From positions 1-55,825 of the forward strand of contig JAKIVC010000021.1 of NCBI GenBank assembly GCA_021647245.1: a stretch of DNA of 55,825 bases, given 5' to 3'. Below the pieces are notes generated by a model. That model did not search any database and had not been told where the DNA came from. It saw nothing but the letters and a program-made list of their open reading frames with translations. This stretch comes from Gammaproteobacteria bacterium (GTDB lineage Bacteria > Pseudomonadota > Gammaproteobacteria > RBG-16-57-12). Made by a program: the position numbers and the translations under genes. Below, one piece after another: positions 36,918 to 44,715 of this stretch (its first letter is position 1; each line of letters starts with the position of its first letter).

Positions 36918-38384
36918 CTACTGTTTAACACCAAGCATACGCAACGCTTTACGCACCTGTTTTGTCGCTTCCTGCATCAAGCGGATTGCATCAGGGTAGC
37001 TCCCATCCTCCGCCATCGCCTCTCCCTTGGCATTCATTGCTTTCGACTTATCCACAAAATTATTCAACAGCATCATCTGCCCTGCCGATGGCTTCTTCTC
37101 TTCGATAGCAACAGGAACTAACTCAGCGTAACCCAAATAACGATTATGCTCATACTCATACTCACCTTGCGGCGTGTCGAGGTTCAGCTCATATTTTACC
37201 GTTCTTGAGTCCAGCATTTCATTGAGCGCAGTTGTTACAACTCTGTCAGCCTGTTCAATATCAGTGATCGCTGCCGTGTAGCGCTGTGCATCGGCATGCG
37301 CCTTCGCGCTCGATTTATAAACAGATACTGCGCCTTGATCATAACCGACAACATCTTCACCCTCCTGCAAAAGCCGATCATAAGCTTCCTTATGGCTCCT
37401 CTCTTGCTGAGAAAGTTGCTCAACCACACTATTGTAGCGTTGTTTCTGCTCGCCCTTAAGGCCTTCACTTGGCACCATCTGTGAAGCTAGGCTCATGTTG
37501 CGTAGCGCTTCATCGATCAGCTTCATTGCCGCACGATTACCACCTGCTTCCTGTAATTCACGCGCCTCTGTTAATTTTTTTTGCGATGATTCAAACAGTG
37601 CCTTTGCTTCGGGGTTATTGCTATTTTTAACTCGCCTTGCTGGCTTGGAGATAACCACCATGTTCGCGTAAGAGAGCTTCTGCTTCAGCTCAACATCCGA
37701 AACCTTCGGCCCATCCCCTTTAACCGCATTCACCCTGCCAATGGTGCCATGCGCAGCCACCAACTCCGCTAATGAACGCGTATCATCTTGATCTACCACA
37801 AAAAATCGAGCACCCATCGCTTTGTGATTTTGACACTGATAAAAGAGAATATCGGGTGTATTTTCATTCGGAGTGATCGTAACGACACCCTTAAAAGCAA
37901 AATTACCCTCAACACCCTCCTCTACAATGTTTGCCCCCCACCCCATCTCATCGGTCGAGACATACATATCGTGCATCGGCGTTGAGTCGATATGGAAATA
38001 ATAACTTTCACCCCTCTTTAGAATGAGTTCCTTTCCCTCAACCCCATCTACAACGAAGCCTTTTGAATCACCAACGCCGTAAAAAGGGTGTTTTTCACTC
38101 TTAACTTTAAGTGAAATAATGTAGGAATTAGGCCCGAGGTCAGCTAACGCAACATCAGACTCAGTAGTGGCCTTGGTCTCACTGAAAGCGGGATCCGGAA
38201 GAGCCGAAGCTGGTAACTCAACGGGTGGAGAGGGTGACTTTATAATTTCTTCTGAGAGCACAACGCCACGATCTAAACTTTCACTCTCATCTACTATTTT
38301 TTCTGGCTTGGTCTCTGTGCCACCACACCCGATTAAAAGAATTGGCACTATCAAGCTATAAGTAATTTTTTTTAGGTATAACAT
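36918..38384 (-). CDS. lipoprotein with a cupredoxin-like domain and a helical C-terminal region
   Basis: A 488-residue protein with lipobox LLIGC (Cys 20) and an acidic linker (25-80). Residues 85-198 resemble the cupredoxin-like domain of many marine bacterial exported proteins. The text SKGFVVDGVEGKELILKRGE is followed by His 138 (MHDMYV), Cys 184 and His 187 and Met 190 (YQCQNHKAMG), the pattern of a type 1 copper site. Residues 235-488 are helical and repeat-like, with no CXXCH, similar in feel to DUF4398/TPR proteins. It is set between triheme cytochromes, 12 bases upstream of copy C. It may pass electrons or bind copper; this is inference. Confidence 0.72.
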   Translation of the reverse strand: MLYLKKITYSLIVPILLIGCGGTETKPEKIVDESESLDRGVVLSEEIIKSPSPPVELPASALPDPAFSETKATTESDVALADLGPNSYIISLKVKSEKHPFYGVGDSKGFVVDGVEGKELILKRGESYYFHIDSTPMHDMYVSTDEMGWGANIVEEGVEGNFAFKGVVTITPNENTPDILFYQCQNHKAMGARFFVVDQDDTRSLAELVAAHGTIGRVNAVKGDGPKVSDVELKQKLSYANMVVISKPARRVKNSNNPEAKALFESSQKKLTEARELQEAGGNRAAMKLIDEALRNMSLASQMVPSEGLKGEQKQRYNSVVEQLSQQERSHKEAYDRLLQEGEDVVGYDQGAVSVYKSSAKAHADAQRYTAAITDIEQADRVVTTALNEMLDSRTVKYELNLDTPQGEYEYEHNRYLGYAELVPVAIEEKKPSAGQMMLLNNFVDKSKAMNAKGEAMAEDGSYPDAIRLMQEATKQVRKALRMLGVKQ

Positions 38385-38420
38385 AACGACCCCCGTCGTA
38401 ATTGTTATTCAGCCTCACAA

Positions 38421-38457
38421 TAATAAAGGTGCAGCACAGCAAACACCATACTGCACC
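38421..38457 (-). terminator. probable terminator after triheme cytochrome B
   Basis: GGTGCAG (38428-38434) pairs with CTGCACC (38451-38457) around a 16-nt loop. The stem is extended by A/T pairs, and on the minus strand it is followed by TTTATTA. It lies in the 116-bp gap between the triheme gene ending at 38501 and the copper-type lipoprotein starting at 38384, the longest gap between two genes in this run. It may be an attenuator that lowers the downstream genes. Confidence 0.6.
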
Positions 38458-38500
38458 TTATTAAAGTGATCATAAAGTTAAAATCACTCAGACTATAGAG

Positions 38501-39136
38501 CTATTGCCATGGATTATCGACACTTGCCGAACTTTTGCTAGGCGCCCAACCTTCAGGCTTGGCCTGAGAATGGCAAAGACGACAGGTGGTTGTCACAACC
38601 GGAAATGAAACCTTGCCATGACATACACCACACTTTTGTCCCAGCAATATACCGGCCATGTTCATTCTGTTAGCCCCTTGCTGTGGGATAAAGATATCAG
38701 GATGACAGTTTGAACATTGAAGCCACTCGGTGTGCCCTTTATGTGGGAAAATCACATCAGGCATTGAACCTCGAACCTCTCGAACAATATCGAGATCCAT
38801 TATCATCGGCTCTTCGCCCCCCCCCATGCGCTCATTACGAGGGCTGATCTTTTGCTCACGCAATGATTTAATCCAATCAACATAGTTACCAAAGTCACTG
38901 CGTACCAATGAGTCGAATGCTATTTTAGGTGGCTGCAGAACATAGGTATTATCATTTTCAGCATCATGGATTCCATCTTCCGCTGGCGGTAGATTTTTTT
39001 CAGCCGGCTTCTGTAGCAAACGATTAAACGAGTTGGCAGAGCTTACCGCTTCCGTGTCAGCCGCCATAACAACAACTGGCGTAGAGACAAGAGCAACCAC
39101 TAGCAGGCCTACACCTGCGAGTATCAATTTTTTCAT
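38501..39136 (-). CDS. c7-type triheme cytochrome (copy B)
   Basis: A 211-residue exported cytochrome with a signal peptide (1-26, ending VVMAA) and heme sites CSNCH 141, CGVCH 169 and CRLCH 185. Histidines 132 and 135 (FPHKGHTEW) are candidate axial ligands. The first 130 residues are a non-heme region shared with copy C. The protein is longer than a minimal c7 cytochrome (about 70 residues), so this region may dock on the barrel or another partner. It is 26 bases after copy A. Confidence 0.88.
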   Translation of the reverse strand: MKKLILAGVGLLVVALVSTPVVVMAADTEAVSSANSFNRLLQKPAEKNLPPAEDGIHDAENDNTYVLQPPKIAFDSLVRSDFGNYVDWIKSLREQKISPRNERMGGGEEPMIMDLDIVREVRGSMPDVIFPHKGHTEWLQCSNCHPDIFIPQQGANRMNMAGILLGQKCGVCHGKVSFPVVTTTCRLCHSQAKPEGWAPSKSSASVDNPWQ

Positions 39137-39162
39137 TTTATATTCCTCCCCTTACCCTGATT

Positions 39163-39582
39163 CTACTTGGCGTTCATTGACTTGTAGCTAGGTGCAACCA
39201 GTCTCTGCACAGTACTACCGTGGATTTGGGTCGGTGTATTAGGTATACCCGAATGACACATGCCGCAGTTTTCAATTGACCACGCAACCTCACCATTGTG
39301 ACATGCCCCACAGAACTGACCATCAATGATCTTTTCCATTGTAATGTCATTGCCGCCCGCTTTAAATGCAAATCCGAGGTCCGCATGACAAACCTTGCAA
39401 CGAAAGCGAATACGATGATACCAGTGTGGAAATACCACCGGCCGCATTCCAGCAGCATCTGCATAATTATTAATAACAACATCACCATACTCTGCATGAC
39501 TCGCCGAAAATGGCAGCAGCAGTGCAAGCACCCCCCCAATAAGCGCATAGCGCATAGACTTAACCAAGCCTTTTATTTTCAT
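39163..39582 (-). CDS. c7-type triheme cytochrome (copy A)
   Basis: A 139-residue exported cytochrome, the most compact of the three. The signal peptide ends near SASHA (30). Heme sites are CKVCH 62, CGACH 91 and CGMCH 106, with H53 and H56 (FPHWYHRIRF) as candidate ligands. It matches the c7-type triheme domain seen repeated in Geobacter multiheme cytochromes. It lies 53 bases after the outer-membrane barrel gene and could be its periplasmic electron donor. Confidence 0.9.
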   Translation of the reverse strand: MKIKGLVKSMRYALIGGVLALLLPFSASHAEYGDVVINNYADAAGMRPVVFPHWYHRIRFRCKVCHADLGFAFKAGGNDITMEKIIDGQFCGACHNGEVAWSIENCGMCHSGIPNTPTQIHGSTVQRLVAPSYKSMNAK

Positions 39583-39635
39583 TTCCTCTCCTCTCCAGCT
39601 TAAAACAAAAAGTTAAGAACTGTGTGTATAGCATA

Positions 39636-41369
39636 TTATAATGCACGGGTCACGCTAAACGTATAGCGCTGATCGATACCTGAAGTACTGGTACGATGCG
39701 AATAGGATGCCGACAACGTGGCACTCAGCAAGCCAAGTTGGTATGTCAGCCTGTTAGATAAAGATGAAGATAAAGCAAGGCCGGTTTCACCACCACCCGC
39801 TTCTGACAACCTGAGTTCTGATTGCAACCGCAAACGGTGAACCCCTAAAAAGCGACTATCAAAATAGCTCATCGCACCCCCGCTATTAGAACTACTTGAT
39901 TTTCCATCCAAGGTACTACTCTGGGAGTAGTTGTAATTAACACTCCCCATTAAACCACTGGTGCGACTCACTCGTTCATCACGACTTAGACTTACTTGAA
40001 GCGCTTGCTGTGAAGTACCTCTATTCAAATCTCGGCTATCGCTCAGAGAGCTCCAGATGCTAGTGGTGCCCGTCTCACCCGAGTGACTATAATTCACAGA
40101 GGCGCTGTGAGAGATGTTTTTTTGCACACCGCCACCAAGTGATAGATCACTGCCACTCTCCGAGATCACTTGTGACACCCCCCCAGACTGACTGAGTGAC
40201 AAACCAATCGATGATCTTTCTCCCAGCTCAAACTGTCTGTTTGCAGAGTGACCAAGTGATATATTGGCAGAGGCACTGCTACTATCGCGCCCGCCACCAC
40301 GGGAAAGGCTATTTGATAATCCCGCCCCAGTATTCCAACCCCAAGTGTATTTGCCCAGTAAAAAACGATCTGAAGAGTATGAGATGCCAATATTTTGGCT
40401 CGAACTACCCGTTTTACCCACCTCAGTCTCTACCAGACTCACCCCAACCCCCGCTGATATCCTCACCGAACGACTCAACCCGTAACTCCCTGCCAGCTGA
40501 GCATCAACCTTACGGGTACCACTACCTGACGAGGTATTCTCTCCTGCGTTTATTGAGCCGTTAACTGAAAAGCTACTGTAATCGGGGCGCCAGAAGAAGC
40601 GACTACCCAAAGTAACCGAGCGACTACTTACGCTGCTCGCCGTAGTAACACTTTCATTCATTGTCAGCCCTGAATTCACCCCAAACTCACTTTCAGGGCT
40701 ATAATTGTGCGACAGTGACGCCGCCCTTCTGGTCGATTCAGAGCCTACTGAGCGACTACTAAACTCTCTTAGCATTGCCTCAACAGCATGAAATTCGAAG
40801 CGCCTAGCGGCACTGATTCCCCTCGATGTGTCACGCCCCCACACCCGAGCAACCCCACTCTGCGCAGGGGCGTTGGTGTAGTTAGATGTCAGCCAGCCAC
40901 TGTAGAGCGTCCCATCGCGTGCTGAGTAGCGCTGATAGGCTGAAAAACTGGTGGAATCCGCTTCACGCTCACTTGAAACAACCCCTAGTGTGTTTGAGTT
41001 TATCTGTGATTCAGTTTTACTATTCGACACCGAATAACTTAACAACAGTGGAAAACGTGAGCGGGGCAGAATATCGAGTGAGACTGATCCCGTCACATTT
41101 CTAGTTGATGAGCCAGAATCACGGGTAGAGAGCCCCAAACCCAAGGAGCCACTCCAAGTAATAAACCATGGCTGCCATATATAACTATCAGCACTGCCCC
41201 GATACATATAGGATCGGGAGCTGGAGGCAGCACCGGCAGCCGACTTATTATATTGAGTCAGAAAGCCAATTGAGCCAGAAGTTTTGATAGGACCAATAAC
41301 CGCCGCCACAACGCTCAACGGCAGCAACAATATGACCACCAACATACATGCGCACAATTTAAGATACAT
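39636..41369 (-). CDS. large outer-membrane beta-barrel protein of the cytochrome cluster
   Basis: A 577-residue protein with a signal peptide (about 1-23, ending SVVAA). The rest is Ser/Gly-rich and alternates hydrophobic and polar residues throughout (for example SLGLGLSTRD, SVSLDILPRS and FSVNGSINAG), as expected for more than 20 barrel strands. It has no cysteine beyond the signal region, so it is not an MtrB-type protein with an N-terminal CXXC. Position among multiheme cytochromes suggests a conduit or secretion pore for them. No named family is assigned. Confidence 0.75.
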   Translation of the reverse strand: MYLKLCACMLVVILLLPLSVVAAVIGPIKTSGSIGFLTQYNKSAAGAASSSRSYMYRGSADSYIWQPWFITWSGSLGLGLSTRDSGSSTRNVTGSVSLDILPRSRFPLLLSYSVSNSKTESQINSNTLGVVSSEREADSTSFSAYQRYSARDGTLYSGWLTSNYTNAPAQSGVARVWGRDTSRGISAARRFEFHAVEAMLREFSSRSVGSESTRRAASLSHNYSPESEFGVNSGLTMNESVTTASSVSSRSVTLGSRFFWRPDYSSFSVNGSINAGENTSSGSGTRKVDAQLAGSYGLSRSVRISAGVGVSLVETEVGKTGSSSQNIGISYSSDRFLLGKYTWGWNTGAGLSNSLSRGGGRDSSSASANISLGHSANRQFELGERSSIGLSLSQSGGVSQVISESGSDLSLGGGVQKNISHSASVNYSHSGETGTTSIWSSLSDSRDLNRGTSQQALQVSLSRDERVSRTSGLMGSVNYNYSQSSTLDGKSSSSNSGGAMSYFDSRFLGVHRLRLQSELRLSEAGGGETGLALSSSLSNRLTYQLGLLSATLSASYSHRTSTSGIDQRYTFSVTRAL

Positions 41370-41403
41370 TCGTCACCTATCCCGGGAAATCATCAGAGAC
41401 GAA

Positions 41404-42375
41404 CTACTTCGCTACCGACAAAAAAGCCGGGTTAATTTCAATTTCAGCATCAGCATTTAACTTCTCTTTCAACCCCTCCCATGCAGCCTCTGTTTGCTCA
41501 CGCACTAGCAACGCCTTAGCCCGCTCCTTCACTAAAGAAAAATCATTTAACACCGCCTCCGAGCGCTCTATCAACTTAAAAATACCCACCCCCTCAAGTA
41601 ACAGCACCGGCTCTGTAATATCGCCTGGTGACATCAGCGCAACCACCTGATCTGCAGTCCCCCCGAGCATGCCCTTATGCAAAAACCCCATATCGCCACC
41701 CTCTGCCGCACTAGGATCAGATGAGTGAATCATCGCCATTTCAGCAAAGTCTGCGCCTTCTCTTAAATCGACTACTAAACCGGCGGCTTTATCTGTCGCA
41801 GCCTTCCAGACTTCCTGATCTGCATAGGCGGGAACGCTGAGCAGAATAATTTGCACCCGATCTCTGGATGGGGTAGTAAATAGCGCATGATTTTTTTCAT
41901 AAAATGAGCGAATCTGATTTTCACTAGGCTCCGGCACATTATCAATCACGTCCTGCTCTACCATCTCAACCAACTTGCTAATTTCAATTCGTGAGCGCAT
42001 ACGGGCAGGAAAATCATCTATCCCATCGATCTCCTCCTGGCTCATCCCTTCAGTACGTCGCATATATTCAGCTTCAATATACTCAGCCGGCACTTCAATT
42101 CCACGCCGACGAGCCTCAGCAACCAGTAAAACCTCATTTACCGCCTCCTCAACCATATCAGCCTGAAACGCCTCAACTTCAGCCTTTGGTGGGGTGCCGT
42201 GATAAAACTTCTCTCGATATCCTATCCGAAGCCGCCCCATAAACACCTCTGCAGGAATCTCAACACCATCAATTTTAGCAAAATAGTGGGCGGGTTCATT
42301 GCCTCCCTCTTCCCCGTGTGCAACTGACAACAGCGCCAGGCTCAAAGCCCCAATAAAAACAAGTTTTACTAACAT
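41404..42375 (-). CDS. periplasmic peptidyl-prolyl isomerase (PpiC/SurA type)
   Basis: A 323-residue exported protein with a signal peptide (1-21) and a SurA-like N-terminal helical domain (about 30-150). A parvulin domain (about 165-275) contains DRVQIILLSVPA, GADFAEMAMIHSSDPSAAEGG and MGFLHKGMLGG. A C-terminal helix follows. It helps exported proteins fold. The location directly after the tetraheme cytochrome and before the barrel suggests a dedicated chaperone for either one. Confidence 0.9.
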   Translation of the reverse strand: MLVKLVFIGALSLALLSVAHGEEGGNEPAHYFAKIDGVEIPAEVFMGRLRIGYREKFYHGTPPKAEVEAFQADMVEEAVNEVLLVAEARRRGIEVPAEYIEAEYMRRTEGMSQEEIDGIDDFPARMRSRIEISKLVEMVEQDVIDNVPEPSENQIRSFYEKNHALFTTPSRDRVQIILLSVPAYADQEVWKAATDKAAGLVVDLREGADFAEMAMIHSSDPSAAEGGDMGFLHKGMLGGTADQVVALMSPGDITEPVLLLEGVGIFKLIERSEAVLNDFSLVKERAKALLVREQTEAAWEGLKEKLNADAEIEINPAFLSVAK

Positions 42376-42395
42376 CTTATTACGTTCCTTTAGGC

Positions 42396-42433
42396 AAAAA
42401 AAAGCTGGCGAACCACAACTGCGATCCGCCAGC
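42396..42433 (-). terminator. terminator directly after the tetraheme cytochrome gene
   Basis: On the minus strand GCTGGCG (complement of 42427-42433) pairs with CGCCAGC (complement of 42404-42410), with further wobble pairs inside and an eight-T run after it (A-run at 42396-42403). It begins 18 bases after the cytochrome stop and precedes the PpiC gene. It would make the cytochrome mRNA largely monocistronic. Confidence 0.88.
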
Positions 42434-42450
42434 CGACTACACGATACTAC

Positions 42451-43317
42451 TTACTTGATATGACAAGCAAGGCAAAGCGCACTGCCTGCATTTGACATAC
42501 GCAAAAAGTCAACCTCACCTGAAGCACCGCCGCCGCTAAGCTGAGAAGAGGTGGTGTGTGGATCGTGACATGAAGCACACTCAACATATGGCTGAGTACC
42601 TGCAATTGTACCGCCACCGACAGCAGTAACATCGGTGCGGCTATACAAGATCATATCGCCACGATCACGACCTGCTCCAGCACCGGTTTCAACATACCAG
42701 TAAGTTGCACCATTGAGCACAGTGGTTTCAACCGGCAAAAAGTCAGAATCGTTAAAGTTCATCCGATTAGCTTCATTACCAACAACATTACCACCCGCAT
42801 ACAGGATACCGACTGGATGATCATCTCGCAGATCCTGACCAATCGCTGCGATGCCGCTCGTCAAGAAGCCATCGCTCGACATAGTGCCCTGGGCACTATC
42901 GAAAGTCCAAGCAGGGCCGCTGTTAGCAGCACCCGAGCCTGGGAAGTTCAACAGAGAGTCCATTGCAACGGTACCATCGTGACATGAAAGACACGCCAAC
43001 GAAACAGAACCCACCAGACCGATACTACCATCGAGTGTCGCCGAACCTAAATCCGCATAGGTTTGGAATCCAGTTGGTGAACTCATATTACGATTCCACA
43101 GCGGTACTGCCTGGCTGATATTTGCACCGTGAGGCGTGTGACAGAAGACACAAATTTCAGTGGTACCACCTGTGGCTACTTTGTTGTCCTGCGTGCTGCT
43201 AACCGACAAGTTGTGCTTTGTGGTTGAGATCGCTGAATCGATCATTGCTGATGCACTACCCGCCGCTGTCATTGCAACCGCAGCTACCATCATTGATATA
43301 TACTTAACTCTTTTCAT
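42451..43317 (-). CDS. OmcE-like tetraheme c-type cytochrome, candidate filament subunit
   Basis: A 288-residue exported protein; signal peptide 1-24 (ends SASA). There are exactly eight cysteines, all in four heme sites: CVFCH 56, CLSCH 109, CASCH 247 and CLACH 282. There are exactly eight histidines: four in CXXCH and four others, H35 (TTKHNLS), H63 (TPHGAN), H167 (DDHPVG) and H254 (DPHTTS). All four hemes can therefore be bis-His. The text ICVFCHTPHGA followed by VPLWNR and the long loop between hemes 2 and 3 resemble Geobacter OmcE/OmcS-type cytochromes, which polymerise into extracellular filaments. The N-terminal H35 could bind a heme of the neighbouring subunit, as in those filaments. 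AGGGG at good spacing precedes the ATG. Alternative: a soluble OmcE-fold cytochrome that does not polymerise. Confidence 0.8.
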   Translation of the reverse strand: MKRVKYISMMVAAVAMTAAGSASAMIDSAISTTKHNLSVSSTQDNKVATGGTTEICVFCHTPHGANISQAVPLWNRNMSSPTGFQTYADLGSATLDGSIGLVGSVSLACLSCHDGTVAMDSLLNFPGSGAANSGPAWTFDSAQGTMSSDGFLTSGIAAIGQDLRDDHPVGILYAGGNVVGNEANRMNFNDSDFLPVETTVLNGATYWYVETGAGAGRDRGDMILYSRTDVTAVGGGTIAGTQPYVECASCHDPHTTSSQLSGGGASGEVDFLRMSNAGSALCLACHIK

Positions 43318-43402
43318 AAACTATCCCCTTAGTCACCATTCTCTTGGCTGTTAAAACTTGTATGGGCAACTGCCCTTACCTCTTTCTAGTATTTCGAATG
43401 AA

Positions 43403-43432
43403 TTTATAGCATTACTCACCAAACAATGTCAA
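43403..43432 (-). promoter_or_regulatory. strong sigma-70-type promoter of the tetraheme cytochrome gene
   Basis: On the minus strand a perfect TTGACA (complement of 43427-43432) is followed after 18 bases by TATAAA (complement of 43403-43408). The expected start point is near 43396, giving a leader of about 79 bases that ends in a good ribosome site (AAGGGG). A small GGGC/GCCC hairpin lies in the leader at 43364-43375. The rest of the 340-bp gap (43318-43657) is A+T rich and has no gene. Confidence 0.7.
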
Positions 43433-43590
43433 CTTAAACACCCCACAGTACTGCTATATTTTTTAACGCAGTTTTTATACCAACCACTCAAAAAATATGG
43501 AAATAAACCATAGCTGGCTGTTTTTTAAACAAAAGCTAAAAACCCCTCAAACCCAACACTAAATGATTTTTTAACAAAAAAATACACACG

Positions 43591-43606
43591 TGACAAAACT
43601 TTGTCA
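43591..43606. promoter_or_regulatory. 16-bp palindrome upstream of the cytochrome promoter
   Basis: TGACAAAACTTTGTCA is a 7-bp inverted repeat around two bases. It lies between the NHL gene (stop at 43658) and the cytochrome promoter, about 160 bp upstream of the -35 box. It could be a regulator site. Read on the minus strand, it is followed eight bases later by a T-run, so a weak terminator of the NHL gene is the alternative. It does not match FNR or CRP consensus sites. Confidence 0.4.
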
Positions 43607-43657
43607 ATTACCGACCAATAGGGGCATTATCACGCGCAAAACGACCAAGCTAGACAA

Positions 43658-44695
43658 CTACAACTTCTTTATCACTTCCAGCTTATTATAGCGCTGATCA
43701 AGGATGTAGACCCAACCCAACTCATCTACCGCAATCCCTGCTGGCAGCGAGTATTCACCTGGCACGTCATCGCCGCTCTTGCCGACAGCGAGCATCAACT
43801 GCCCATCATCGCGAAAAACCTGAAAATTACCATATGCTGTGTCAGTCACATAAACCAGCCCATCCGAGTCCAGTGCCAAACCACGTGGCCGAGCAAAGTC
43901 GCCCATATTTCTCCCTGCCTTGCCCCAGGTGCGCAAAAACAAACCATCCGCATCAAACACCTGAACCCTGAAATTACCGGCATCTAAAACATACAGCTCA
44001 CCCGCTGAATTAACGGCCGCCTGTACTGGCAAGTTAAACTCTCCCTCTCCATGACCTCGGGTGCCGATGGTTTTAATAAAATCACCCTCGCCATCAAACA
44101 CCTGAACCTGGTGATTTCTACTCTCTATCCCACCGGTATCAACCACATAGATACGAGTACCTTCATCATTAACCGCCACATCGGTCGGCCGCACCAGCAA
44201 CTCAGGGCTACCCAACGTCATAAGATAGTGGCCATTCATGCCGTATACCTTGACTTCTCTGGCCGTCACATCTGCCACGTAAATCCGTCCATTACCATCA
44301 ATAGCCACACCTACCGGCTTGGTAAGCGCCCCATCACCACCTGAAGCGCCAATACGGAAAATCGAGCGCGTTGGCAAAATCAGCATATGAACCACCCGCT
44401 GCACGGTATCGCTCACCAGCAACACACCCCCTCTAGAGACCACATCATACGGCTTGGCAAAAAGTGGCACGCCCTCTGGCGCGACCCCCGCCATGCGCTC
44501 CGTAAAACTCGATTTATCCCCAGTGAACGAGATATTTGTTCTGAGCGTACCACTGTACTCATAACGAGCCGTTTCCGGCGGCTTGGGCCAGACAGGCCTG
44601 TCAAATTCAGCTGTTTTTTCGGTTACTGCGCAGCCTGACAGCCCTGCCAACAACAAAGCCAACGTAATTACAAAAAATACGATTTTATCCTTCAC
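43658..44695 (-). CDS. NHL-repeat beta-propeller lipoprotein 3
   Basis: A 345-residue protein with lipobox LAGLSGC (Cys 22). The following WPKPPETARYEYSGTL motif is shared with the protein at 34014-35180. NHL blades include GRIYVADVTAREVKVYG, TRIYVVDTGGIESRNHQVQ, GELYVLDAGNFRVQVFD and LVYVTDTAYGNFQVFRD. A six-bladed propeller anchored by lipid is predicted. It lies 20 bases after the porin gene and upstream of the tetraheme cytochrome. Members of this type are repeatedly found beside multiheme cytochromes. Confidence 0.85.
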   Translation of the reverse strand: MKDKIVFFVITLALLLAGLSGCAVTEKTAEFDRPVWPKPPETARYEYSGTLRTNISFTGDKSSFTERMAGVAPEGVPLFAKPYDVVSRGGVLLVSDTVQRVVHMLILPTRSIFRIGASGGDGALTKPVGVAIDGNGRIYVADVTAREVKVYGMNGHYLMTLGSPELLVRPTDVAVNDEGTRIYVVDTGGIESRNHQVQVFDGEGDFIKTIGTRGHGEGEFNLPVQAAVNSAGELYVLDAGNFRVQVFDADGLFLRTWGKAGRNMGDFARPRGLALDSDGLVYVTDTAYGNFQVFRDDGQLMLAVGKSGDDVPGEYSLPAGIAVDELGWVYILDQRYNKLEVIKKL

Positions 44696-44715
44696 TGAAA
44701 ACTCCTCAGTACAAC

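Noticed and set aside
39636-43317. MtrCAB-type porin-cytochrome conduit
   Set aside because: There is no decaheme cytochrome, and the barrel lacks the N-terminal CXXC seen in MtrB. The OmcE-like filament reading fits the gene set better.
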